Shown piece by piece: positions 1 through 5,474 of a stretch of DNA of 14,109 nt. Source of the DNA: JAILLW01 sp045640905 (lineage in GTDB: Bacteria > Bacillota > Clostridia > Lachnospirales > Lachnospiraceae); NCBI GenBank assembly GCA_045640905.1, contig JAZUFW010000095.1, forward strand, positions 1 to 14,109. Direction: 5' to 3'. The notes under the pieces were generated by a model that saw only the letters and a list, made by a program, of their open reading frames with translations, had not been told where the DNA came from and ran no database searches. The position numbers and the translations under genes were made by a program. How positions within the stretch are numbered: the first letter of the stretch is position 1; each line of letters opens with the position of its first letter.

Positions 1-140
1 CAAAAACAATATGGTAGGCCGGGAACCGGCCGAACCTAACGCCTGCGGACACCGTGTAAGACAGTGACTATGTTTCGGCGTAGTCAGTGCAGTGGTGGTT
101 GAAACAGGAAGCTCGTAAATTCAATTTGCGAGTAGTTCAC
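1..140 (+). mobile_element. Right end of an IS200/IS605-family (TnpB) element
   Basis: The window opens inside a transposon right end. The reading frame carries a TnpB C-terminus and is followed by a chain of hairpins ending in GTAGTTCAC (132-140), an ending I associate with IS605/IS1341-type right ends and TnpB guide RNAs. The last hairpin pairs 112-120 with 124-132 (9 bp, one G-U) around a 3-nt loop. I place the element boundary at about 140 because the small gene region begins soon after. The left end and the rest of tnpB lie outside the window, so whether a TnpA transposase is present cannot be judged. Confidence 0.75.
2..67 (+). CDS. tnpB: TnpB (IS605 OrfB) RNA-guided nuclease, C-terminal end only
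   Basis: The frame starting at base 2 is open to TGA at 65-67 and encodes 21 residues ending in NACGHRVRQ. An 'ACG..VR' tail is typical of the extreme C-terminus of IS605 OrfB/TnpB proteins, after the RuvC and zinc-ribbon regions, which are not in the window. TnpB is a transposon-encoded nuclease guided by an RNA transcribed from the transposon's own right end. The overlap of this reading frame with the structured RNA downstream matches the known tnpB/omega-RNA arrangement. The 5' part is cut by the window edge, so I cannot tell whether the gene is intact. The call rests on a short peptide plus context. Confidence 0.72.
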   Translation, partial: KNNMVGREPAEPNACGHRVRQ

Positions 141-224
141 TGAAGTAGAGTGGCAAATTTGTAAAATAAGGTGTATAATACAAAAGTTGATGTATTGCAT
201 CTAATATTTTTTTTGAGGTGGGGC

Positions 225-488
225 ATGGACGCTTTTAACAACGGTATAGTTAACAGAGAAGTTTCTTTTTGCAGAATATACAGTAAAGAAGCAAAAGAGA
301 AACTCGAAAAGATGTTTTTGCAAAACAGAATTTCTTACTTTGTGGAATGGCATGAGACATCTTTTTTGGGGAGATTGTTCGGAAGAAAAGAAAAGAATAT
401 TTTTACAATCAAAATTAATGATGCGGACCTTGAAAAGGCTACAGCCTTGGTTCAGGGAATGGATTCAATAAAAATACGAAAGAATTAA
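225..488 (+). CDS. Small hypothetical protein (87 aa), possible DUF2007-like fold
   Basis: I chose ATG 225 over the upstream GTG at 171 because a purine-rich ribosome binding site (GAGGTGGGG, 215-223) lies just before it, while the extra 18 residues of the longer form are atypical. The product is a soluble, basic protein without signal peptide or membrane segment. It reads as alternating strands and helices: a conserved-looking N-terminus (NREVSFCRIYSKEAKEKLE), a central FVEW strand, and a C-terminal helix (DADLEKATALVQGMD). The pattern is reminiscent of small PII-like 'putative signal transducing' proteins (DUF2007 type), but I recognise no diagnostic motif. It sits alone between the transposon end and its own terminator. 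The IS right end is only about 85 bp upstream of the start and may have replaced the original promoter region. Confidence 0.7.
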   Translation: MDAFNNGIVNREVSFCRIYSKEAKEKLEKMFLQNRISYFVEWHETSFLGRLFGRKEKNIFTIKINDADLEKATALVQGMDSIKIRKN

Positions 489-490
489 CG

Positions 491-519
491 AAAAGCCCTT
501 GCAAACAGGGGCTTTTTTT
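491..519 (+). terminator. Rho-independent terminator of the 87-aa gene
   Basis: AAAGCCCTTG (492-501) pairs with CAGGGGCTTT (506-515) around a CAAA loop, and the run of T extends to 519. It ends the small gene and insulates it from rpsB. Confidence 0.9.
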
Positions 520-547
520 GTTACACTCTTAAAGTTGTCATTATAAT
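518..547 (+). promoter_or_regulatory. Candidate rpsB promoter
   Basis: A perfect -10 TATAAT is at 542-547. The best -35 is TTGTTA at 518-523 with an 18-bp spacer; it overlaps the T tract of the preceding terminator. A TTGTCA at 535-540 abuts the -10 and is too close to serve. The -10 is convincing, the -35 less so. Confidence 0.5.
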
Positions 548-549
548 AC

Positions 550-625
550 ACGTGAAGTATGCGTAGCAGGTGCCTCGCTCTTAGGTTGGCTACATGAAAG
601 CTGCTTTGCGGAAGATTTAACCAAA
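550..625 (+). promoter_or_regulatory. Structured rpsB mRNA leader, candidate regulatory element
   Basis: About 90 nt separate the -10 box from the rpsB start. GTAGC (563-567) can pair with GCTAC (589-593), enclosing CCT (573-575) with AGG (583-585). A competing stem pairs 561-569 with 601-609 (one mismatch, one G-U). The two folds share bases 563-567 and exclude each other, which would suit an autoregulatory ribosomal-protein leader. S2 is known to autoregulate its operon in gammaproteobacteria. Whether this clostridial leader binds S2 is inference. Confidence 0.35.
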
Positions 626-639
626 CGGAGGTAAAGAAA

Positions 640-1407
640 ATGAGCGTTATTTCAATGAAACAGTTATTGGAAGCAGGTGTTCACTTTGGACACCAGACCA
701 GAAGATGGAACCCTAAAATGGCTCCTTACATCTTCACAGAAAGAAACGGAATCCATATCATCGACTTACAGAAATCAGTAGGAAAAGTTGATGAAGCTTA
801 CAGAGCAATTTTTGAAATTGCACAGCAGGGCGGAACAATCCTTTTCGTAGGTACAAAGAAGCAGGCACAGGATGCTGTTAAGGTAGAAGCTGAGCGTTGC
901 GGTATGTACTATGTTAACGAGAGATGGCTCGGTGGTATGTTAACAAACTTCAAGACAATTCAGTCAAGAATCGAAAGATTAAAGAAGATTGAAGCAATGT
1001 CTACAGACGGTACATTTGATGTATTGCCCAAGAAGGAAGTTATTGAATTAAAGAAAGAATGGGATAAGCTTGAAAAGAACCTTGGCGGTATCAAGGAAAT
1101 GAAGAGAATTCCCGATGCTATTTTTGTAGTAGATCCCAAGAAAGAAAGAATCTGTGTTCAGGAAGCTCACGCTTTAGGAATCACACTTATCGGTATCGGT
1201 GATACAAACTGCGATCCCGAAGAACTTGACTTCATCATTCCCGGTAATGATGATGCAATCAGAGCCGTAAAGTTAATCACAGGAAAGATGGCTGATGCGG
1301 TAATCGAAGCTAAGGAAGGCGCAGAGGCAATCACAGCAGAAGATGCAAATGCCGATGCTGAAGTCGAAGCTACAGATATGGAAGAAGTAGCTGAAAAGGA
1401 GGACTAA
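640..1407 (+). CDS. rpsB: 30S ribosomal protein S2
   Basis: This 255-residue protein is S2 of the small ribosomal subunit, needed to complete the 30S head-body region together with S1 or its substitute. Clear family blocks are the N-terminal GVHFGHQTRRWNPKM, then GIHIIDLQK, the ERWLGGMLTNF segment near residues 88-98, and PDAIFVVDPKKE followed by GDTNCDPEELDFIIPGNDDA. The C-terminal 30 or so residues form an acidic Ala/Glu/Asp tail, variable in this family, which makes it slightly longer than B. subtilis S2. The start is fixed by the ribosome binding site GGAGG before ATG 640. It is the first gene of the usual rpsB-tsf operon; tsf starts 2 bp after its stop. Confidence 0.98.
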   Translation: MSVISMKQLLEAGVHFGHQTRRWNPKMAPYIFTERNGIHIIDLQKSVGKVDEAYRAIFEIAQQGGTILFVGTKKQAQDAVKVEAERCGMYYVNERWLGGMLTNFKTIQSRIERLKKIEAMSTDGTFDVLPKKEVIELKKEWDKLEKNLGGIKEMKRIPDAIFVVDPKKERICVQEAHALGITLIGIGDTNCDPEELDFIIPGNDDAIRAVKLITGKMADAVIEAKEGAEAITAEDANADAEVEATDMEEVAEKED

Positions 1408-1409
1408 TC

Positions 1410-2486
1410 ATGGCAGATATTACAGCTTCTATGGTAAAAGAGTTAAGAGAGATGACCGGTGCCGGAATGATGGACTGTAAAAAGGCCCTTTCCGAGACTA
1501 ACGGAAATATGGACGAAGCAGTTGAGTTCCTTAAGAAGAGCGGTGCCGTTAAGGCTGAAAAGAAGGCTTCAAGAATTGCTGCTGAAGGTATTACACGTGT
1601 AGCAATCGAAGGAAAGACAGCTGTTGTTGTAGAAGTTAACTCAGAAACAGACTTCGTAGCAAAGAATGCTACATTCCAGGAATTTGTTCAGGCTGTAGCT
1701 GATAAGGCTCTTTCTGTCAGCGCTGATAAAGCCGGTGACGGCGAAGATGTTGCATCTATTCTTGATATGAAGGATGCATTGGTTGAAAAGACAGCTACAA
1801 TCGGTGAGAAACTTTCAATCAGAAGATTTGAGAAGGTTTCAGGCGACTGTGTAGTATCATACATTCACGGTGGCGGAAGAATCGGTGTTTTGGTAGCCGC
1901 TGACGGAGCTGAAGGTGACAATGTTAAGGATGCATTAACAAACATCGCTATGCAGGTTGCTGCTATGAATCCTCAGTATATCAGCAGAAATGATATTTCT
2001 GCAGACGAGATTACAAAACTCAAAGAGATTACAGTAGACAGCGCTCTTAACGACCCTGCTTCATTACCGAAGCCGATCCTTAACAAGTTAATCGAAAAGG
2101 CTATCGCTGACAAGGTTTGGAGCGATGAAGATATTGCTATCTACGAAGAAAAGAAGAGCAACATGAATTATCTGTTCAATTTCCTTTCAAAGGAAGCTGC
2201 AGCAGCACTTGCACAGCTTGCATTGGCAGATAAGGAAAGCATTGCTTCTGATAAGATTTTTGCAGGTCTTGCAGAAGGACGTATTTCTAAGCAGATGAAG
2301 GAAATCTGCCTGCTTGATCAGGTTTACGTTAAAGCTGAAGACGGAAAGCAGAGTGTTGCTAAATACTTAGAGAGCGTTAGCAAAGATCTCAAGATTACAA
2401 AGTTCGTTCGTTTCGAAGTAGGCGAAGGAATGGAAAAGAAGAATGAAGACTTTGCAGCAGAAGTTGCAGCTCAGATGAACGCTTAA
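1410..2486 (+). CDS. tsf: Elongation factor Ts, with a long internal insertion
   Basis: EF-Ts exchanges GDP for GTP on EF-Tu. Residues 1-45 are the UBA-like EF-Tu binding domain (KELREMTGAGMMDCKKAL). TDFVAKN at residues 80-86 is the core nucleotide-exchange motif, and the C-terminus has FVRFEVGEGMEKK and DFAAEVAAQM, all intact. The gap between the SADEITKLKE helix (about 197) and the EGRISKQMKEICLLDQ block (about 289) is about 93 residues, against roughly 36 in Lachnospiraceae relatives as I recall them. This gives 358 residues instead of about 310. The extra stretch is helical and Ala/Lys-rich (about 218-283, bases 2061-2258), in the place where E. coli EF-Ts has its coiled coil. The ribosome binding site GGAGG lies inside the end of rpsB (1398-1402), so the two genes are tightly coupled. 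Confidence 0.97.
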   Translation: MADITASMVKELREMTGAGMMDCKKALSETNGNMDEAVEFLKKSGAVKAEKKASRIAAEGITRVAIEGKTAVVVEVNSETDFVAKNATFQEFVQAVADKALSVSADKAGDGEDVASILDMKDALVEKTATIGEKLSIRRFEKVSGDCVVSYIHGGGRIGVLVAADGAEGDNVKDALTNIAMQVAAMNPQYISRNDISADEITKLKEITVDSALNDPASLPKPILNKLIEKAIADKVWSDEDIAIYEEKKSNMNYLFNFLSKEAAAALAQLALADKESIASDKIFAGLAEGRISKQMKEICLLDQVYVKAEDGKQSVAKYLESVSKDLKITKFVRFEVGEGMEKKNEDFAAEVAAQMNA

Positions 2487-2509
2487 TTATAGCAAAACAG
2501 AAGTAACAA

Positions 2510-2546
2510 GGCCCGATTTAAGGAATACTTAAATCGGGTCTTTTTT
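2510..2546 (+). terminator. Terminator of rpsB-tsf
   Basis: CCCGATTTAAG (2512-2522) pairs with CTTAAATCGGG (2528-2538), extended by a G-U and a G-C pair at the base, with loop GAATA. Six T follow at 2541-2546. This is a strong intrinsic terminator 24 bp after the tsf stop. Confidence 0.95.
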
Positions 2547-2561
2547 GTTTGCCCGGGCTAT

Positions 2562-2590
2562 TTGAAAAAGAAGCATATAGATGATAAGAT
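2562..2590 (+). promoter_or_regulatory. Candidate sigma-A promoter of the sensor kinase-regulator pair
   Basis: TTGAAA (2562-2567), a 17-bp spacer, and TAAGAT (2585-2590) lie about 25 bp upstream of the kinase start and just after the tsf terminator. Spacing is ideal and both boxes are close to consensus. Confidence 0.5.
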
Positions 2591-2614
2591 AACGTTGAAA
2601 CGGTGGGCTGCATT

Positions 2615-4003
2615 ATGAATGAAAAGAAATCAATAACTGCATATCGGATAGTGCGTATTATTATCGCCATATTATTGGCGGTCAGTCTTGGACAGTGTAT
2701 TTTTGGCGATTTTTCAATGATTTCGATGGGCAAAATCAGTTCAATTCTGGTTGATGTGATGGGCCTCATGGTGTCTACCATTCTTCTGTTCGGAATTGCG
2801 CAGGATTCAATGCGGGCGAAACGCGACAGAGCACTTGCCAGATTGATTACCGTGATGTGCGTTATTATGTTTTTTGACATAAGACTATCCTTCCTTGAGG
2901 GGAGAATCGGTGCGACCGGAGGCGTAATAACTCAGATGAAGGTTGAGTATGCGCTTTTGGGAATATTTCATGCATTGATTTTGTATTGCTACTGGGCATA
3001 CATAAGAGAAGAAATCAATCTTTCCGGAAAATTTTTGAAGTACGGAAATATTGTCTGCAGATTATGTACGTTAATCAGCATTCTGCTACAGATACTGAAC
3101 CTGATTTCCGTTATGTCGGTTGCGCTTTCTTACGGTGGAGATATCACGGCGGGAAAACATCGCGGAATTGCCGATATAGTTACTTTGATTATTTTTGCAC
3201 TTACGATACTGGCTATTGTTTTGGGCAAAAATTACCCGATAAAGCAGAAGATTATTCTTTTGTCTTTTGAAATATTCCCGGTTGTTGCGGCAATTGTGGG
3301 CGTTGCTTATGAAAATTATGATTATGTTTATCCGTCTTATGTGGTTTCGCTTTTGATGATTTATATTAATATTTTCACGGAGCAAAGGCGCAAAATCGCA
3401 GAACAGCAGATAATTCTGGAGAAACAAAATACTGCGCTTATGATTTCTCAGATTCAGCCGCACTTTTTATATAATGTTCTGACAACGATAAGCAATTTGT
3501 GCGGCAAGGATCCGCTTGAGGCGCAGGAAACAACGGTAATGTTCTCAAGATATTTACGGACAAATCTGGACAGCCTTAAGAAAGAAGAGCCTGTCCCCTT
3601 TTTGGAAGAACTCGACCATATCAAGATATATGTTGAATTGGAAAAAAAGAGGTTTAAAAGCAGGCTGAACGTTGATTATGAAATTGAAGATAAGGACTTT
3701 GAAGTTCCGGCACTGGGGCTGCAGCCGCTTGTTGAAAATGCTGTCAAGCATGGAATTTGCATGAAGGAAGAACCGGGAACGGTAAAGATCTCAAGCAAAA
3801 AGGATGTAAACGGACATCTGGTTATGATTGAAGATGACGGTGTGGGATTTGACCCGGAAAAGCCCGTTGCGGATGATAAAAGAGAGCACGTGGGATTGAC
3901 AAATACCGTCAGCAGACTGGAAAAAATGTGTGATGCGAAAGTTACTATAGAAAGCAGCCCCGGGTGTGGCTGCAAAATCGCAATTTTGTTCCCGTTTCGG
4001 TAA
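2615..4003 (+). CDS. LytS/YehU-type membrane sensor histidine kinase
   Basis: I chose ATG 2615 (462 aa) over GTG 2603: the GGTGGG at 2602-2607 fits as its ribosome binding site. Seven or eight hydrophobic segments fill about residues 10-260, with very short loops and no large extracellular domain, as in kinases that sense small or membrane-associated ligands. A short coiled coil (EQRRKIAEQQIILEKQ) leads to the His_kinase domain with the phospho-acceptor in QIQPHFLYNVL (His283). The HATPase domain has its N box in LQPLVENAVKHGI (about 369-381) and its G box in DDGVGFD (about 408-414). The QPHFLYN signature is that of the LytS/YehU/YesM group, not of AgrC/ComD. The response regulator follows 27 bp downstream on the same strand, so the two form a cognate pair. 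The ligand is unknown; the nearby GG-leader peptide is a candidate. Confidence 0.9.
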   Translation: MNEKKSITAYRIVRIIIAILLAVSLGQCIFGDFSMISMGKISSILVDVMGLMVSTILLFGIAQDSMRAKRDRALARLITVMCVIMFFDIRLSFLEGRIGATGGVITQMKVEYALLGIFHALILYCYWAYIREEINLSGKFLKYGNIVCRLCTLISILLQILNLISVMSVALSYGGDITAGKHRGIADIVTLIIFALTILAIVLGKNYPIKQKIILLSFEIFPVVAAIVGVAYENYDYVYPSYVVSLLMIYINIFTEQRRKIAEQQIILEKQNTALMISQIQPHFLYNVLTTISNLCGKDPLEAQETTVMFSRYLRTNLDSLKKEEPVPFLEELDHIKIYVELEKKRFKSRLNVDYEIEDKDFEVPALGLQPLVENAVKHGICMKEEPGTVKISSKKDVNGHLVMIEDDGVGFDPEKPVADDKREHVGLTNTVSRLEKMCDAKVTIESSPGCGCKIAILFPFR

Positions 4004-4030
4004 CACATGAGGAAAGGAATCATTGTCGAT

Positions 4031-4825
4031 ATGTTAATTTATGTTATAGATGATGAGGAAAATGCTTTAGAGTATTTGCAAAATATAGTGGTTAAGGTTA
4101 AGCCTGAAGCTAAAGTCGAAGGCTTTTTGAGCGCGAGAAAAGCTTTGGAGAGCGCAAAGGAAGAAGCTCCGGATGTGATTTTTACCGATATTTCCATGCC
4201 GGGAATAGACGGAATATCTCTGGCCAAGAAATTTAAAGCACTTAAACCGAAATCGAATATTATTTTTGTTACGGGATACTCTGAATATACAATGGATGCA
4301 TTCTCGCTTGATGCTAGCGGATACTTGCTAAAGCCAACATCGGAAGACAAAGTTGCGCATACTCTTGATAATCTGCGATATCCGGTAAAAGCAGACGGCG
4401 AAATAAAGATAGTTGCTCAATGCTTTGGAAATTTTGAAATCTTTTTTAACGGTGAACCCATAAGGTTCAAATATAATAAATCAAAGGAAGCAATAGCATA
4501 TATGATAGACCGAAGAGGGACTTCGGTAAATAATCACGAGGTAATTATTAATTTATGGGAGGATGATGAGGATCATAACTCTTATTACAGATCTTTGCTT
4601 AAGGATATTTATGATACATTGAATTCCCTGGGATGCGCTGATGTTTACAAAAAGGGATGGGGAGCAGCCTGTATTATTCCGGAAAAGATTAAATGTGATT
4701 ATTATGATTTTTTGGCGGGCAAACCTGAAGGAATTAACGCCTTTAAGGGTGAATACATGAATCAGTACAGCTGGGCGGAGAGCACTACTGCAGCGTTGTA
4801 TGATTCTCTGGATGATGATTTTTGA
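4031..4825 (+). CDS. Response regulator with OmpR/SARP-like winged-helix output
   Basis: This 264-residue regulator is the likely partner of the kinase just upstream. ATG 4031 starts directly on the receiver domain (MLIYVIDDEEN) with AGGAAAGGA at 4010-4018 upstream; an in-frame ATG at 4007 would add eight unlikely residues. The receiver has the acidic pair Asp7/Asp8, phospho-acceptor Asp53 in FTDISMPG, Thr81 in VTGYSE and Lys101 in LLKPTS. From about residue 130 the output domain begins with CFGNFEIFFNGEPIRF, the beta-sheet start typical of Trans_reg_C/SARP DNA-binding domains. A helical part with NHEVIINLWEDD follows. A bacterial transcriptional activation domain (BTAD) is at most rudimentary. 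SARP and OmpR proteins bind tandem direct repeats with a 10-11 bp period, and such a repeat lies at 5291-5310. Confidence 0.85.
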   Translation: MLIYVIDDEENALEYLQNIVVKVKPEAKVEGFLSARKALESAKEEAPDVIFTDISMPGIDGISLAKKFKALKPKSNIIFVTGYSEYTMDAFSLDASGYLLKPTSEDKVAHTLDNLRYPVKADGEIKIVAQCFGNFEIFFNGEPIRFKYNKSKEAIAYMIDRRGTSVNNHEVIINLWEDDEDHNSYYRSLLKDIYDTLNSLGCADVYKKGWGAACIIPEKIKCDYYDFLAGKPEGINAFKGEYMNQYSWAESTTAALYDSLDDDF

Positions 4826-4826
4826 G

Positions 4827-4864
4827 CAAAAATAGGAGGGTAACCTTTGAAAGGTTAACCGCCT
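4827..4864 (-). terminator. Terminator of the GG-leader peptide gene, possibly bidirectional
   Basis: A stem with small bulges spans 4834-4864; its core AACCTTT (4842-4848) faces AAAGGTT (4850-4856). On the minus strand it is followed by ATTTTTG, a usable U tract, 15 bp beyond the peptide stop. On the plus strand the tail is only AT-rich, but the hairpin begins 9 bp after the response-regulator stop, so it may end both convergent genes. Confidence 0.7.
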
Positions 4865-4878
4865 GTATTATATATATT

Positions 4879-5211
4879 TTATTTAAATGCATCGTATACT
4901 TTGCGATAGAATTTCTTTCTGTCTACGAAGAGGTAAAAGGCCCAAACGGGAGGTGTGCCCAAAGCATATATCGTTGCATCTACAGCTGTTTTGTGATTGA
5001 GATAAGCTTGGTAAAATTCTTCAAAAGTATCAGGCATGAAGGAACCGATTGCCATTTTGATAGCAGCTACGGCAAGAGTTACTGCGAGAGCTTCAAGAGC
5101 GGCATTGTCTTCTTCTGTGGTATCCATAGCCTGCCCTCCGACTACATTTAAAAGTGCTTCCATATTTAATTGAGTTAAGTCATTTTTTCTCATTGCGTAT
5201 GCGTTTGTCAT
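4879..5211 (-). CDS. Double-glycine-leader secreted peptide (bacteriocin- or signal-like)
   Basis: This 110-residue protein starts with a leader that fits the substrate pattern of peptidase-containing ABC exporters. Gly25-Gly26 is preceded by Val at -4, Leu at -7, Leu at -12 and Leu at -15 (DLTQLNMEALLNVVGG). Cleavage after Gly26 would release an 84-residue product. It has no cysteine, an acidic start, a hydrophobic helix (ALEALAVTLAVAAIKMAIG) and an aromatic, basic C-terminus (FYLFVDRKKFYRKVYDAFK). The start is set by a very strong ribosome binding site, AAAAGGAGG at 5228-5220, 8 bp from the ATG. No exporter, immunity or modification gene is in the window. It converges with the kinase-regulator pair and diverges from the hybrid kinase. 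I do not recognise the mature sequence. A bacteriocin, a pheromone or another exported peptide are all possible. Confidence 0.75.
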   Translation of the reverse strand: MTNAYAMRKNDLTQLNMEALLNVVGGQAMDTTEEDNAALEALAVTLAVAAIKMAIGSFMPDTFEEFYQAYLNHKTAVDATIYALGTPPVWAFYLFVDRKKFYRKVYDAFK

Positions 5212-5271
5212 AGTTTATTCCTCCTTTTACTTTCTTAATTTGTTGCTCAAAGATTTTATTTATCTTTGATG

Positions 5272-5300
5272 AGTTTATATTAATATATTGAGTGTTGCAA
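5272..5300 (-). promoter_or_regulatory. Candidate promoter of the GG-leader peptide gene
   Basis: On the minus strand TTGCAA (5300-5295) is followed after 17 bp by TAAACT (5277-5272). An alternative -10 is TATAAA (5279-5274) with a 15-bp spacer. The -35 sits inside the second copy of the TGCAACACT direct repeat, the expected place for an activator acting at or beside the -35. Confidence 0.4.
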
Positions 5301-5316
5301 AAGTGTTGCATATAAA
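5288..5316 (+). promoter_or_regulatory. Candidate promoter of the hybrid sensor kinase gene
   Basis: TTGAGT (5288-5293), a 17-bp spacer and TATAAA (5311-5316) point towards the hybrid kinase. A perfect TATAAT at 5323-5328 is nearby but lacks a well-spaced -35. The AGTGTTGCA direct repeat fills the spacer, so one regulator could affect both divergent genes. The leader to the ATG at 5475 would be about 150 nt. Confidence 0.35.
5291..5310. promoter_or_regulatory. Tandem direct repeat operator, 9 bp with 11-bp period
   Basis: AGTGTTGCA occurs at 5291-5299 and again, identically, at 5302-5310, separated by AA. The 11-bp period places both copies on one face of the helix, the geometry recognised by SARP and OmpR-type winged-helix regulators. 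It lies between two divergent genes and overlaps both candidate promoters. Confidence 0.6.
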
Positions 5317-5474
5317 GGAAAATATAATAATAGAAAAAAGAACTGTTTTTTCTGCCGAAGGATACTTTTCAGAATGGATGAATCGGAAGAAGAAATTTTT
5401 TGCTATCGGAATTGAAATAGCCATGTTTACTCAAAATCATTAGTGATAAACGAAAGGTTCGGTACTTTGCATCT

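Larger units (their letters stand above)
1..160 (+). ncRNA. Omega-RNA (TnpB guide RNA) 3' part, with guide just downstream
   Basis: At least three hairpins follow one another: GGCCGG (17-22) with CCGGCC (26-31), perfect with a GAA loop; 65-72 with 79-86, 8 bp with one G-U and the loop TTTCGG; and 112-120 with 124-132. In TnpB systems the guide RNA spans the tnpB 3' end and the transposon right end, then continues for about 16-20 nt into flanking DNA as the guide. Here that guide would start at about 141 (TGAAGTAGAGTGGCAAAT). The 5' start lies outside the window, and the 3' limit is inferred from the family, not seen. Confidence 0.6.

Noticed and set aside
171..224. GTG start at 171 for the small gene
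   Set aside because: No ribosome binding site at a suitable distance and odd N-terminal residues; ATG 225 has GAGGTGGGG just upstream.
2518..2880. Minus-strand open frame overlapping the tsf terminator and the kinase start
   Set aside because: It runs through the terminator stem, is antisense to the clearly coding kinase gene, and lacks a ribosome binding site.
4822..5151. Plus-strand open frame of 109 codons opposite the GG-peptide gene
   Set aside because: No ribosome binding site and an implausible, cysteine-rich sequence. The minus-strand frame has a strong AAAAGGAGG site, a proper leader and a terminator.
5316..5474. Riboswitch in the long leader of the hybrid kinase
   Set aside because: I found no recognisable aptamer core such as the cyclic-di-GMP class; only a weak A/T hairpin around 5333-5352.
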